Part shown: piece by piece, positions 1-8,655 of the stretch
Layout of the letters: each line of letters begins with the position of its first letter
Numbering within the stretch: position 1 is the stretch's first letter
Assembly (NCBI RefSeq): GCF_003261175.1
Contig: NZ_QLNP01000062.1
Coordinates: 186,001 to 250,000, forward strand
DNA from: Arthrobacter globiformis
GTDB taxonomy: Bacteria; Actinomycetota; Actinomycetes; Actinomycetales; Micrococcaceae
Length of the DNA stretch: 64,000 nucleotides
Direction: 5' to 3'
Position numbers and translations under genes: made by a program
Notes under the pieces: model-generated
Database searches by the model: none
Seen by the model: the letters and a program-made list of their open reading frames with translations, nothing else
What the model was told of the DNA's origin: nothing

Positions 1-2417
1 TCGGGGCGGAAGCCCTTGGTGAAGGTGTCCACGAACAGCACCACGCCGTCGGTGTTGATCTCATTGACGGCGTCGGCAACCAGGCGGGTGCCGACGCCGT
101 GCTTTTTGCCCTTGCCGGAGGGGCGACGGCCCGGCATTTCCACGCCCGTGGCCGCCACCTCGGCCTGCCATTCACCGGCGCCGGCAAACCGGGGCAGCGT
201 GCGCTCGGTGGTGAGGCCGCCCAGTGCGGCGGCCAACTTGCCCAGCGGCGTGGCGAGCACGGCGTTGACCAACGGCGCCACGCGGCCGGTGATCTTCAGC
301 CAGCGCGGCAGCCAGCCCAGGGAGAAATGCGAGAGCGGGCGGATCCGGCCGCGGTAGTAGTGGTCGAAGAACTCGGACTTGTAGCTGGCCATGTCCACGC
401 CGGTTGGGCAGTCACTGGAACAGGCCTTGCAGGAAAGGCAGAGGTCCAGGGCCTCGCGGACCTCCTCGGACTTCCAGCCCTCCTCCACGGTGCGGGCACC
501 GCGGACCATGTCCTGCAGCACGCGCGAGCGTCCCCGGGTGGAGTCCTTCTCGTCCCGGGTGGCGCGGTAGCTGGGGCACATCACGCCGCCGGCGTCCGTG
601 CGGCAGCGGCCAACGCCGATGCAGCCCTGGACGGCATGGACCCACGGGTCAATGCCGCTGCCGGCCGCGTGCGCAGGGTTGTCCGTTTCCGCCGAGGATC
701 CGCCGCCGGAGTGCAGCGGGCGCAGGTCGAAGCTGGTGCGCCACTCGCGCTGCGGCACGCCGTCCAGCGCCAGGTTCGCGTCTATGGGATCCGGGTCCGT
801 GAGCGAGCCCGGGTTCAGGATGCCTGCCGGGTCCCACAGCCGGCGGTAGGCGGCGAACGCCTCCAGCATCCGCGGGGAGTACATCAGCGGCAACAGTTGG
901 GACCGTGCGCGGCCGTCGCCGTGCTCGCCGGAGAGCGAGCCGCCATGCCGGACCACCAGCTTCGCCGCCTCGCCGGAAAACGCGCGGAAGACCGCCCGGC
1001 CTTCCTCGGTGCGCAGGTCGTAGGTGATGCGGATGTGCATGCAACCTGCGCCGAAGTGCCCGTACATGACGCCCTGCAGCCCGAACCGGGTCAGCAGGTC
1101 GCGGAACTCGGCCAGGTAGCCGGCCAGGTTTTCCGGCGCGACGGCGGAGTCCTCCCAGCCGGGCCAGGACTCGCCGCCGGTGGACAGCCGGGATGAGAGC
1201 CCGGCGCCGTCCTCGCGGACGCGCCACAGCGACGCCCGCTCAACGCTGTCCGGGACGGGACGGCCCTCGACGAGCCGGCCGTTTTCCTGCAGCCGTTCCA
1301 GCAGCCTGCCGGCCTCGGCGTGGACTTCGGCGGGGTCGTCGCCGTCGAGGTCCACGTACAGCCATGCCTTGCCGGCCGGCAGGCCCAGCACCGCGCCGTC
1401 GCCGCGGCGGAAGCGCATGGTGTCCACGATGGCCTCGTCGATCCCTTCGACGGCGGCCGGCGAGAATTCCAGGATGGTTTCGATGTCCCGCGCCGCATCC
1501 ACCACGTCCCCATAGCCCAGGCACACCAGCAGGGCGCTCGCCGGCTTGGGCACGAGCTTCATTCGGGCGCCGGTGACAACAACGCAGGTGCCCTCGGATC
1601 CCACCAGGGCGCGGGCCACGTTGAAGCCCTTTTCCGGCAGCAGGTTGGCCAGGTGGTAACCCGAGACCTGCCGCTGGATGCGGCCCAGCTCCACCCGGAA
1701 GGCGGCCAGGTTGTTTTGCGCCAGCTCCTTCAGCTCCGCCGTCAGGGCGGCGGAGCGCTGTCCGGCGAACGTGTCCTCCGGGTCCGTGGCGCGCAGCCCG
1801 CCGGCAGTGGCGGTGAGCCGCGCGCCGTCGGAGGTGACGACGTCGATCTCCGCCACGTGGTCCGAGGTGCGGCCGTAGCGCACAGAGTGGTTCCCGCACG
1901 CGTCGTTGCCGAGAGAACCGCCCACGGTGGCCCGGTTCTTCGACGACGGGTCCGGCGCGAAGGTGAACCGGTTGCCGGTTGCCTTCTCCACTTCGCGGGA
2001 GAGGACCGCGAGCACCACGCCCGGGTCCACGGCCACGGTGCCTGCTGCCTCGTCGATTGCGTGGATCCGGTTCATGTACCGGGAAAAGTCCAGCACCACG
2101 CCGGGTCCGATCGCGTTGCCTGCCATGGACGTGCCGCCGCCGCGGCTCACCAGCGGCGTTCCGGTTTCCCGGCACACAGCGAGCGTTGCCACCACGTCCT
2201 CCGTGGACCGCGGGAACACCACGGCCAGCGGAGGCACCCGGTAGTTGGACGCGTCGAAGGAATACTCGGCCAGCCGCCGCGGCGAACTGTCGGCGCTGAT
2301 CCCGGCCGCGGACAGCCGGTCCAGCACCTGCTGCTGGGCGGCATTGCGGTCCGGGTTCTGTCCAGCGTCCTGTCCGGGCACGGCGGACGAAGCGTCAGGC
2401 AGGGAAGATACAGTCAT
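1..2417 (-). CDS. FAD-binding and Fe-S-binding 2-hydroxyacid dehydrogenase (D-lactate / D-2-hydroxyglutarate type), 3' part outside window
   Basis: Membrane- or cytosol-associated flavoprotein expected to oxidise a D-2-hydroxyacid to the 2-oxoacid. The frame starts at ATG 2415-2417 and is still open at the left edge after about 805 residues. An FAD-binding (PCMH-type) domain lies near residues 60-200, with the glycine-rich run RGGGTSMAGNAIGPG near residue 95. A long FAD-oxidase C-terminal domain follows. Two ferredoxin-like cysteine clusters come next: CIGVGRC...CP near residue 600 and CLSCKACSSDCP near residue 660. Family members usually run to about 950-1000 residues, so a C-terminal CCG-type domain is probably outside the window. 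It starts only 8 nt after the class III aminotransferase stop, so the two are probably one operon under the operator at 3733-3744. The exact substrate cannot be read from sequence. Confidence 0.88.
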   Translation of the reverse strand, partial: MTVSSLPDASSAVPGQDAGQNPDRNAAQQQVLDRLSAAGISADSSPRRLAEYSFDASNYRVPPLAVVFPRSTEDVVATLAVCRETGTPLVSRGGGTSMAGNAIGPGVVLDFSRYMNRIHAIDEAAGTVAVDPGVVLAVLSREVEKATGNRFTFAPDPSSKNRATVGGSLGNDACGNHSVRYGRTSDHVAEIDVVTSDGARLTATAGGLRATDPEDTFAGQRSAALTAELKELAQNNLAAFRVELGRIQRQVSGYHLANLLPEKGFNVARALVGSEGTCVVVTGARMKLVPKPASALLVCLGYGDVVDAARDIETILEFSPAAVEGIDEAIVDTMRFRRGDGAVLGLPAGKAWLYVDLDGDDPAEVHAEAGRLLERLQENGRLVEGRPVPDSVERASLWRVREDGAGLSSRLSTGGESWPGWEDSAVAPENLAGYLAEFRDLLTRFGLQGVMYGHFGAGCMHIRITYDLRTEEGRAVFRAFSGEAAKLVVRHGGSLSGEHGDGRARSQLLPLMYSPRMLEAFAAYRRLWDPAGILNPGSLTDPDPIDANLALDGVPQREWRTSFDLRPLHSGGGSSAETDNPAHAAGSGIDPWVHAVQGCIGVGRCRTDAGGVMCPSYRATRDEKDSTRGRSRVLQDMVRGARTVEEGWKSEEVREALDLCLSCKACSSDCPTGVDMASYKSEFFDHYYRGRIRPLSHFSLGWLPRWLKITGRVAPLVNAVLATPLGKLAAALGGLTTERTLPRFAGAGEWQAEVAATGVEMPGRRPSGKGKKHGVGTRLVADAVNEINTDGVVLFVDTFTKGFRP

Positions 2418-2425
2418 CGCGGAAA

Positions 2426-3703
2426 TCAGGCTCCGGCGGTGGCGGGGACGGCTCCGACGACCGCGCCGACGGCGGCCTCGAAGCGCTCCAGTCCGGTGGC
2501 GATCTCCTCGGGGGTGACAACCAGGGCCGGGATCAGTCGGACCACGTTGCCGGCAGGGCCGCAGGTCAGGGTCAGCAGGCCCTGCTCCGTGGTGGCCTGC
2601 TGCACGGCGGCGGCAGTGGCGGCGTCCGGCTTGCCCTCCTCGGCGGTGAACTCGATGCCCTGCATGAGCCCGCGGCCGCGGACGTCGCCGATCACCGGGA
2701 AGCGCCCCTGGATCTCCTTGAGGCCGGCCTGCAGCTGCTCGCCGCGGATCCGGGAGTTCTCCACGAGACCTTCTTCCTTGACCACTTGCAGGGTGGCCAC
2801 GCCGGCGGCGGCGGACACAGCGTTGCCGCCGTAGGTGCCGCCCTGGGATCCGGGCCACGCCTTGGCCATGGTCTCCGTGGAGGCCGCGATGGCGGAAATC
2901 GGGAAGCCGGAGGCGATGCCCTTGGCAGTGATGATGATGTCCGGGGTGGCGGAGGAGTACTGGTGGCCCCAGAACTTACCGGTGCGGCCCACGCCGGCCT
3001 GGACCTCGTCGAAGATCAGCTGGATGCCGTACTTGTCTGCCCGTTCGCGCAGGCCCTCCATGAACGCCGGCGGGGTGGGCAGGTAGCCGCCGTCGCCCAG
3101 CGCGGGTTCAATCAGGAACGCGGCGGTGTCGTTGGGGGCGGTGCGGGTCTGCAGCAGGTAGTCCAGTTCCTGCAGCGCGAACTCGACGGCCAGGGCCTCG
3201 TCCCAGCCATAGCGGTAGGCGTACGGGAAGGCGGACATGTGGACGCCGGCCATCAGCGGCGCGAAGCCGGCGGAGAACTTGGTGCCGGCCGTCGTCAGGG
3301 AGGCGGCGGCGACGGTGCGGCCGTGGAAGCCGCCCTGGAAGACCACGATGTTGGGGCGGCCGGTGGCCATGCGGGCCAGACGGATGGCCGCTTCAACCGC
3401 CTCGGAGCCGGAGTTGGCGTAGAAGACGGAGTCGAGGCCGGCGGGAAGGACCTCGCCGAGCTTTTCGGTCAGTTCCAGCAGGGGCTTGTGCATCACGGTG
3501 GTGTACTGCGCGTGGATGATCTTGCCCACCTGCTCGCGTGCGGCCGCCACCACCTTCGGGTGGCAGTGGCCGGTGCTGGTCACACCGATGCCGGTGGTGA
3601 AGTCGAGGTAGTCCTTGCCGTCAGTCCCGTGGATCCAACTGCCAAGGGCGTGATCCACGACGACGGGGGTAGCTTGCTTGAGTGCGGGGCTGAGGGAAGT
3701 CAT
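2426..3703 (-). CDS. class III (omega / GABA-type) PLP aminotransferase
   Basis: PLP-dependent aminotransferase of the 4-aminobutyrate/ornithine/diaminobutyrate group, 425 residues. Visible family features are the small-domain motif HCHPKV, the PLP phosphate region ANSGSEAVEAA, the acidic motif LIFDEVQAGVGRTG and the Schiff-base lysine in IITAKGIASGFP near residue 270. I choose ATG 3703 (MTSLSPALKQ) rather than the in-frame starts at 3724 or 3712. On the minus strand a -35 TTGACA inside the operator is followed at 18 nt by CATCAT, seven bases before this ATG, which fits a leaderless mRNA. In the setting of an ectoine-hydrolase-like enzyme it could deaminate diaminobutyrate or a related omega-amino acid; that assignment is inference. 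Confidence 0.9.
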   Translation of the reverse strand: MTSLSPALKQATPVVVDHALGSWIHGTDGKDYLDFTTGIGVTSTGHCHPKVVAAAREQVGKIIHAQYTTVMHKPLLELTEKLGEVLPAGLDSVFYANSGSEAVEAAIRLARMATGRPNIVVFQGGFHGRTVAAASLTTAGTKFSAGFAPLMAGVHMSAFPYAYRYGWDEALAVEFALQELDYLLQTRTAPNDTAAFLIEPALGDGGYLPTPPAFMEGLRERADKYGIQLIFDEVQAGVGRTGKFWGHQYSSATPDIIITAKGIASGFPISAIAASTETMAKAWPGSQGGTYGGNAVSAAAGVATLQVVKEEGLVENSRIRGEQLQAGLKEIQGRFPVIGDVRGRGLMQGIEFTAEEGKPDAATAAAVQQATTEQGLLTLTCGPAGNVVRLIPALVVTPEEIATGLERFEAAVGAVVGAVPATAGA

Positions 3704-3732
3704 GCGTTCCATGATGCAGGTCACATCTGTTT

Positions 3733-3744
3733 ATTGTCAACAAT
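3733..3744. promoter_or_regulatory. operator O1, ATTGTCAACAAT, between divergent aminotransferase and 2-hydroxyacid dehydrogenase
   Basis: A perfect inverted repeat ATTGT-CA-ACAAT. It overlaps a rightward -35 TTGTCA (3734-3739) spaced 18 nt from TACGGT (3758-3763), and a leftward -35 TTGACA (3740-3735). Binding here would block both promoters. It matches the GT-NN-AC core typical of GntR/FCD operators. It is one of seven copies in the cluster. Confidence 0.75.
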
Positions 3745-3769
3745 CCTGCGATCGGGGTACGGTTGTGGC

Positions 3770-4753
3770 GTGAGTAACACTGAGAACAAGCAGCGCGTGG
3801 TGATTCTCGCCGCCGACGGCCTGCCCCGCCCCTACAACCTGGACGCCATCGAAGCCCTGGCTGACGTCACCGTGACGGATGCCGCCAGCCTGCCCGGCGC
3901 GGCTTCCGGCGCGGACATCCTGTTCCTCTGGGATTTTTTCTCCGCCGCACTGAAGGATGCCTGGCCGCACGCGGACTCACTGAAGTGGGTGCATGTCGCG
4001 GCCGCCGGCGTGGACGCGATGATGTTCGACGAACTGCGGCGATCCGACGTCGTGGTCACCAACGCCCACGGCACGTTCGACCGGCCCATCGCCGAGTTCG
4101 CCCTGGCCTCGATCCTCGCCCACGACAAGCAGCTGCACCTGAGCAAGAAACTGCAGCAGGACTCCGTGTGGCAGCACCGCGAGGTCACCCGCACCGAAGG
4201 GTCCCGGGCCCTCGTGGTGGGCACCGGCGGCATCGGCCGCGCCACGGCCCGGCTGCTCCGGGCGGTGGGGTTGGAGGTGCGCGGCGTCGGCCGGACACCG
4301 CGGGAGGACGATCGGGACTTCGGCACGGTCCTGTCCAGCGCCGAACTGGCCGAACACGCCGGATGGGCGGACCACGTGGTGCTGATTGCGCCGCTCACGG
4401 ACCAGACCCGGAACATGGTGGATGCCCGCGTCCTGTCAGCCATGAAGCCCTCGGCCCACCTCGTCAACGTGGGCCGCGGCGCCCTGGTGGATGAGCCGGC
4501 GCTGATCCAGGCGCTCCGCGACGGGCGGATCGCCGCCGCGTCTTTGGACGTGTTCAGCGAGGAGCCCGTCCCGGCGTCCCACCCCTTCTGGGGCATGGAG
4601 AACGTCCACATGTCCGCGCACATGTGCGGCGACGTCGTGGGCTGGCGAGACGCCCTGGCCCGGCAGTTCCAGGACAACCTGGAGCGCTGGACCGCGGGCG
4701 AAAAGCTGTCCAACGTGGTGGACAAGGAACGCGGCTACGTCAGCCGCGCCTGA
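3770..4753 (+). CDS. D-isomer-specific 2-hydroxyacid dehydrogenase (NAD-binding)
   Basis: NAD(P)-dependent 2-hydroxyacid dehydrogenase/2-oxoacid reductase of 327 residues. The Rossmann dinucleotide motif GTGGIGRATARLL lies near residue 148. The catalytic Arg is in LVNVGRGALVDE, the Glu in DVFSEEP and the His in MSAHMCG, so the Arg-Glu-His triad is complete. The start is GTG 3770 (VSNTENKQRV). The candidate -10 TACGGT sits six bases upstream with no room for a Shine-Dalgarno site, so the message is probably leaderless. The frame stays open far upstream, but that stretch only shadows the opposite-strand aminotransferase. It is divergent from the aminotransferase and shares operator O1. The reaction in the pathway is unknown; it may interconvert a 2-oxoacid and a 2-hydroxyacid with the FAD enzyme next door. 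Confidence 0.9.
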   Translation: MSNTENKQRVVILAADGLPRPYNLDAIEALADVTVTDAASLPGAASGADILFLWDFFSAALKDAWPHADSLKWVHVAAAGVDAMMFDELRRSDVVVTNAHGTFDRPIAEFALASILAHDKQLHLSKKLQQDSVWQHREVTRTEGSRALVVGTGGIGRATARLLRAVGLEVRGVGRTPREDDRDFGTVLSSAELAEHAGWADHVVLIAPLTDQTRNMVDARVLSAMKPSAHLVNVGRGALVDEPALIQALRDGRIAAASLDVFSEEPVPASHPFWGMENVHMSAHMCGDVVGWRDALARQFQDNLERWTAGEKLSNVVDKERGYVSRA

Positions 4754-4770
4754 CCTGGGCAGCAGCACCG

Positions 4771-4794
4771 CGCCGCCCCGGAGGCGGGGCGGCG
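4771..4794 (+). terminator. GC-rich hairpin after 2-hydroxyacid dehydrogenase
   Basis: CGCCGCCCC pairs with GGGGCGGCG around a short loop 18 bases after the stop codon. There is no clear T run, so it is a weak terminator candidate. Confidence 0.4.
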
Positions 4795-4879
4795 GCCCGC
4801 CCGTCCGCGGCTCGGCGGATTTGCCGCGCGGCCCGTTTCCGGCGTGGCTCATTTGTGTGATCCGTGCCACATGCACTAA

Positions 4880-4891
4880 ATTGTAGACAAT
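4880..4891. promoter_or_regulatory. operator O2, ATTGTAGACAAT, upstream of M24 hydrolase operon
   Basis: Perfect inverted repeat ATTGT-AG-ACAAT, 27 bp before the TTG start of the M24 hydrolase. It is followed by CTACTAATC, an extension also found beside O6. It is the only regulatory-looking element between 4754 and 4917 and would control the three-gene operon 4918-8585. Confidence 0.75.
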
Positions 4892-4917
4892 CTACTAATC
4901 ATTATCGGAGGTGTTTT

Positions 4918-6099
4918 TTGCTGTTCAGCCAAGAGGAGTACGACGCCCGGCTCGCCGGTGTCCGAGTGCGCATGGCAAAGCAGGGGCTTTCCGCCCTGCT
5001 GGTGACCGACCCGGCCAATATCTACTACCTGACCGGGTACAACGCGTGGTCCTTTTACACCCCGCAGCTGGTCTTCGTCCCAGCTGACGGCCCAATGCTG
5101 CTGTTCACCCGCGCCATGGACGCCGGCGGGGCCTTCCGCACCAGCTGGCTCCCGCAGGACTGCATCGTGGGCTATCCCGAGCAGTATGTCCACCGCCCGC
5201 ACGTGCACCCCTTCGACTGGGTGGCCTTCGCCCTCCGCGAGCGCTACCTCATCGCCCCGGCGGCCAAGGGCTGCGTGGGCCTGGAGATGGACTCGCACTT
5301 TTTCTCCCCCAAGGCATACCGTTCCCTGGTTAACGCCATTCCGGAATGGACGCTGGTGGACAGCTTCGAGCTGGTCAACTGGGTCCGCTCCATCAAGTCC
5401 CCCGCCGAGATCCAGCTGATGCGGGGCGCGGCGCAGGTCTGCATGGCGGCCATGGAGGCCGCCGTCGAAACCATCGACGTCGGCGTCCGCCAGTGTGATG
5501 CCGCGGCGGCCATCAGCCAGGCGCAGATCAAGGGCGCCAACGGCATCGGCGGCGACTACCCGGCCATCGTGCCCATGCTCCCCACCGGCGAGGCCGCGGA
5601 CACCCCGCACTTGACCTGGAGCGAGGACCGCTTCGAGGCCGGCCAGGCCGTGGTGATCGAACTCGCCGGCGCGCACCAGCGGTACCATGTCCCGCTGGCC
5701 CGCACACTGACCCTGGGCAAGAAGCCGGACCGCCTCACCAAACTGGCCGACGCCGTCGCCGACGGCCTTAACGCCGTCCTGACCGAGGTGCAGCCGGGTG
5801 TTCCCGTTCGCGAACTGGCCCGGGCGTGGAACTGGACGCTGGCCAAGTACGGCCTGGAAAAGCCGTCCCGCATCGGCTACTCGATCGGCGTCGGCTACCC
5901 GCCCGACTGGGGCGAGCGCACCATCTCCATCCGCTCCGAGGAGGAATCCGTCCTGGCGGAAAACATGACCTTCCACGTAATCGGGGGCATGTGGATGGAC
6001 AACTACGGCTACGAACTCTCCGAATCCATCCGCGTCACGGCCGACGGCGTGGAAACCTTCACCAGCTACCCCCGAGAACTTCTGCAGAAAGGCGGCTAG
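4918..6099 (+). CDS. M24-family hydrolase resembling ectoine hydrolase (DoeA/EutD-like)
   Basis: Pita-bread-fold (creatinase/prolidase, M24) hydrolase, 393 residues. The start is TTG 4918, preceded by a strong GGAGGTG site. Residues 1-130 form the creatinase N-domain (LLVTDPANIYYLTGYNAWSF), followed by the M24 catalytic fold (GGDYPAIVPMLPTGEAADTPHLTW, IELAGAHQRYHVPLART). These segments closely resemble, from memory, the ectoine hydrolases DoeA/EutD, which open the ectoine ring to N-acetyl-diaminobutyrate. The stop lies 3 nt before the next GTG start, so translation is coupled to the aminotransferase and then to the M20 deacylase. That order (ring opening, transamination, deacylation) suits catabolism of a cyclic or N-acylated amino acid. 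Other amidohydrolytic substrates such as Xaa-Pro or creatine analogues cannot be excluded. Confidence 0.85.
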   Translation: MLFSQEEYDARLAGVRVRMAKQGLSALLVTDPANIYYLTGYNAWSFYTPQLVFVPADGPMLLFTRAMDAGGAFRTSWLPQDCIVGYPEQYVHRPHVHPFDWVAFALRERYLIAPAAKGCVGLEMDSHFFSPKAYRSLVNAIPEWTLVDSFELVNWVRSIKSPAEIQLMRGAAQVCMAAMEAAVETIDVGVRQCDAAAAISQAQIKGANGIGGDYPAIVPMLPTGEAADTPHLTWSEDRFEAGQAVVIELAGAHQRYHVPLARTLTLGKKPDRLTKLADAVADGLNAVLTEVQPGVPVRELARAWNWTLAKYGLEKPSRIGYSIGVGYPPDWGERTISIRSEEESVLAENMTFHVIGGMWMDNYGYELSESIRVTADGVETFTSYPRELLQKGG

Positions 6100-6102
6100 T
6101 CC

Positions 6103-7356
6103 GTGACTGTTGACCACTTTGCCACCCGCTCGCGCGCCACGCTGCCGTTGGCCGACCGCACCGCCGACCTCGTCGGTTCCGTGATCGACTCCAGCACCTC
6201 ACTGCTGGCCTCGCAGACCCATGACGTCGTCCGCTTTGCCATGGGCTCCCCCGCGGACGAGGCCGTGCCGCTGGAGGAATTCCGCGAGATTGCCGGCCAG
6301 GTGCTGGATCACGGCTCCATGACCTACGGCGCCACCGAGGGCGAGCCCGTACTGCTCGAGGCCCTCGTGGAGTACCTCGCCGGGACCTCGGATCCCACGG
6401 ACGTGGAACGCATCACCATCACGTCCGGCGGCATGCAGGGCCTGGATCTGGCCTGCAAGCTCTTCGTCAATCACGGCGACCTGGTGATCGTGGAAAGCCC
6501 CACCTACACCAACGGCAGCGCCACCGCCCTGAGCTACGGCGCCGAACTGCTCGAGGCCCCGACCGACGAAAACGGCCTCATCGTGGAGGCCCTGCCCGAG
6601 CTGGTTGCTGCCGCCGGCCGCACGCCCAAGGCGATCTACACCATCCCCAACTTCCAGAACCCCGCCGGCGTCACAATGTCCCTGCCGCGCCGGCACCAGC
6701 TGCTGGAGCTCGCGCACGAGTGGAACTCGGTCATCATCGACGACGATCCCTACGGGCTGCTCCGCTTCCAGGGCGAGGACCTGCCCTCCCTGCAGGCCCT
6801 GAGCCCGGCCGATCCCCTGCTGTTCTCGGTCCGGACCTTCTCCAAGATCCTGGCCCCGGGCCTGCGCGTGGGCTGGGTGGACACGGATCCGGCGCTGCGC
6901 CAGCTGGTCATCAACGCCAAGCAGGCGATGGACACGTGCACCAACGTTCCCGCGCAGCACATCGTGGCCGAGTTCGTCCGCCGCGGCGGCCTGGACAACC
7001 ACCTCGCCGGGCTGCGCACCGAGTACAAGCGCCGCAAGGACGCCATGCAGGAACACCTTCGCCGCCACCTCGGCGGCCGTGTCACCACCACCGACCCCGA
7101 GGGCGGCTTCTTCCTCTGGCTCACGCTTCAGGGCGAGGACGCCCGGATTTCCACGCGGAAGCTGTTTGAGACGGCCCTCGCCGAAGGCGTTGCCTTCATC
7201 CCCGGCCCCGCCTTGTCCGCCAGCGGAAAGTTCGACGACGCCCTGCGGCTCTGCTTTGCATCCACCACTCCCGAACGGGCCGAGGAAGGCGTCATCCGGC
7301 TGCGCCGGGCGATGGACCGGGAGCTGGCGGTGCTGAAGGGCGGGGAATCCGCTTGA
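6103..7356 (+). CDS. class I/II PLP-dependent aminotransferase (2-aminoadipate transaminase-like)
   Basis: Fold-type I aminotransferase, 417 residues, of the stand-alone group related to the C-terminal domain of MocR regulators. It lacks the winged-helix domain; the N-terminus is short and acidic. Motifs seen are PNFQNPAGVTMS, the Asp/Tyr pair in IIDDDPYGLLRF and the Schiff-base lysine in VRTFSKILAPGLRVGW near residue 246. The start is GTG 6103, three bases after the M24 stop. Its own stop overlaps the TTG start of the M20 gene (TTGA). It probably transfers the amino group of the product released by its operon partners. The amino acid cannot be named from sequence. Confidence 0.88.
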   Translation: MTVDHFATRSRATLPLADRTADLVGSVIDSSTSLLASQTHDVVRFAMGSPADEAVPLEEFREIAGQVLDHGSMTYGATEGEPVLLEALVEYLAGTSDPTDVERITITSGGMQGLDLACKLFVNHGDLVIVESPTYTNGSATALSYGAELLEAPTDENGLIVEALPELVAAAGRTPKAIYTIPNFQNPAGVTMSLPRRHQLLELAHEWNSVIIDDDPYGLLRFQGEDLPSLQALSPADPLLFSVRTFSKILAPGLRVGWVDTDPALRQLVINAKQAMDTCTNVPAQHIVAEFVRRGGLDNHLAGLRTEYKRRKDAMQEHLRRHLGGRVTTTDPEGGFFLWLTLQGEDARISTRKLFETALAEGVAFIPGPALSASGKFDDALRLCFASTTPERAEEGVIRLRRAMDRELAVLKGGESA

Positions 7357-8585
7357 GCACGCCGCTTGATTCGGAGGGAAAGTCAGTGGAGGACAGTGTC
7401 CTCGGCCTGATCAGCGAGGCCGAACTGGTCTCGCTGACCACCGCCCTTGTGGCCGCCGGGGGCGAAAACCCCGGCGGCACCGAGGAGGCCACCGTGGAGG
7501 TCCTAAGAAACTTCTGCCTGGGTGCCGGCCTGGAGGTGTCCACGGACACCGTGGCCCCGGGGCGGCCGAACTTCACGGCCGTCCTGCCGGGCGGCACCTC
7601 CCCCGGCATCCTGTTCCTGGGGCACTCCGACGTCGTTCCTGCCGGGACCGGCTGGGAGCGGCCGCCGTTTGAGCCCTATGTCCGGGACGGCAGGCTCTTT
7701 GGCCGCGGCTCCACGGACATGAAGGGCGGCCTCGCCGCCGTGCTCATCGCACTGAAGGCACTCCGCGACGCCGGCGCCGAGCTGCCTGGCAACGCGGCGC
7801 TCGCCTGCACGGTGGACGAGGAGGACCTGGGCATCGGCATCCGCGCCTACACCGCCGCCGCCCTGGCGGACCCGACCTTCTCCTACTCCGCCTGCGTGGT
7901 GGCCGAACCCACCGACCTCGAGACGGTGATCGGCTGCCGCGGGGACAGCTACATCGAGCTAAAGGTCACCGGCAAGTCGGCCCACTCGGGCCGGCCGGCG
8001 GACGGCCGCAACGCCATCGGCGCCGCGGCGAAGATCCTGGATCTGGTCCGCGAGGACCACACCCGGCTGCAGGCGGACCTCGATCCGCTGCTGGGCGCCG
8101 GCACCTGGAACATCGGCCTCATCAGCGGCGGCACCGGAACGTCCATGGTGGCGGCCGAGTGCACCGTGTCCCTTGACCGGCGACTGATGCCCGACGACGA
8201 CGCCCACCTGATTCTGGACAAGCTCCGCGCCCGGATCAGCGAGGCCGGAATCGACTCCGACGGCATCACCGTGGAGGCCACCGTGACCATGGAGATGCCG
8301 GGGTTCCGTACGCCAGAGTCCCATCCGCTGGTGGCCAACGCCGTGGCCGCCCTGGCCGACGCCGGCGTCACCAGCCCCATCAGCGGCTGGACCGCAGCCT
8401 GCGACGGCGGCTTCGTGGCCCGCGACCTCGACATGCCGGCCATCGTCATGGGGCCGGGCGGGCTCAACGACCAGGCCCACCAGGTCAATGAGTCTGTCAG
8501 CATCGCCGAGATCGTGGCGGCCGCCAAGGCGTATGCCCTCATGTGCCTGCGCCATCCGGCCGGCCTGAGCCCCGGTCCCGCTTAG
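7353..8585 (+). CDS. M20-family deacylase (ArgE/DapE-like)
   Basis: Zinc-dependent amidohydrolase/peptidase of family M20, 410 residues, expected to remove an acyl group from an N-acyl amino acid. Metal and catalytic positions visible: FLGHSDVVPAG (His, Asp), GSTDMKGG (bridging Asp), DEEDLG (catalytic Glu and ligand Glu), VAEPTD and a late His in DQAHQVNES. A dimerisation domain sits in the middle (residues ~190-300). The start is TTG 7353, overlapping the previous stop by four bases. In known ectoine pathways the N-acetyl-diaminobutyrate deacetylase DoeB/EutE belongs to the aspartoacylase/succinylglutamate desuccinylase family, so an M20 enzyme here would be a non-homologous replacement if the substrate is ectoine-like. 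Confidence 0.88.
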   Translation: MSTPLDSEGKSVEDSVLGLISEAELVSLTTALVAAGGENPGGTEEATVEVLRNFCLGAGLEVSTDTVAPGRPNFTAVLPGGTSPGILFLGHSDVVPAGTGWERPPFEPYVRDGRLFGRGSTDMKGGLAAVLIALKALRDAGAELPGNAALACTVDEEDLGIGIRAYTAAALADPTFSYSACVVAEPTDLETVIGCRGDSYIELKVTGKSAHSGRPADGRNAIGAAAKILDLVREDHTRLQADLDPLLGAGTWNIGLISGGTGTSMVAAECTVSLDRRLMPDDDAHLILDKLRARISEAGIDSDGITVEATVTMEMPGFRTPESHPLVANAVAALADAGVTSPISGWTAACDGGFVARDLDMPAIVMGPGGLNDQAHQVNESVSIAEIVAAAKAYALMCLRHPAGLSPGPA

Positions 8586-8603
8586 ACGGTCCCATTAGCA
8601 AGA

Positions 8604-8640
8604 AAGCGGCCAGCTGCACATAACGTGCAGCCGGCCGCTT
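8604..8640. terminator. bidirectional hairpin between M20 gene and GntR regulator
   Basis: AAGCGGCCAGCTGCAC and its near-perfect reverse complement flank a short loop, and the right arm runs into CTTCTTTG. It lies between convergent genes and can serve both strands. Confidence 0.75.
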
Positions 8641-8655
8641 CTTTGGTGTGCGTTT

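Noticed and set aside
1320-2834. 504-codon open frame on the + strand
   Set aside because: It is antisense to the FAD/Fe-S dehydrogenase and the aminotransferase. The opposite strand carries recognisable motifs, while this frame is low-complexity Arg/Gly/His sequence typical of a GC-rich shadow.
2786-3769. Upstream extension of the 2-hydroxyacid dehydrogenase frame
   Set aside because: It reads through the aminotransferase gene in antisense and the promoter region; the protein family begins at GTG 3770.
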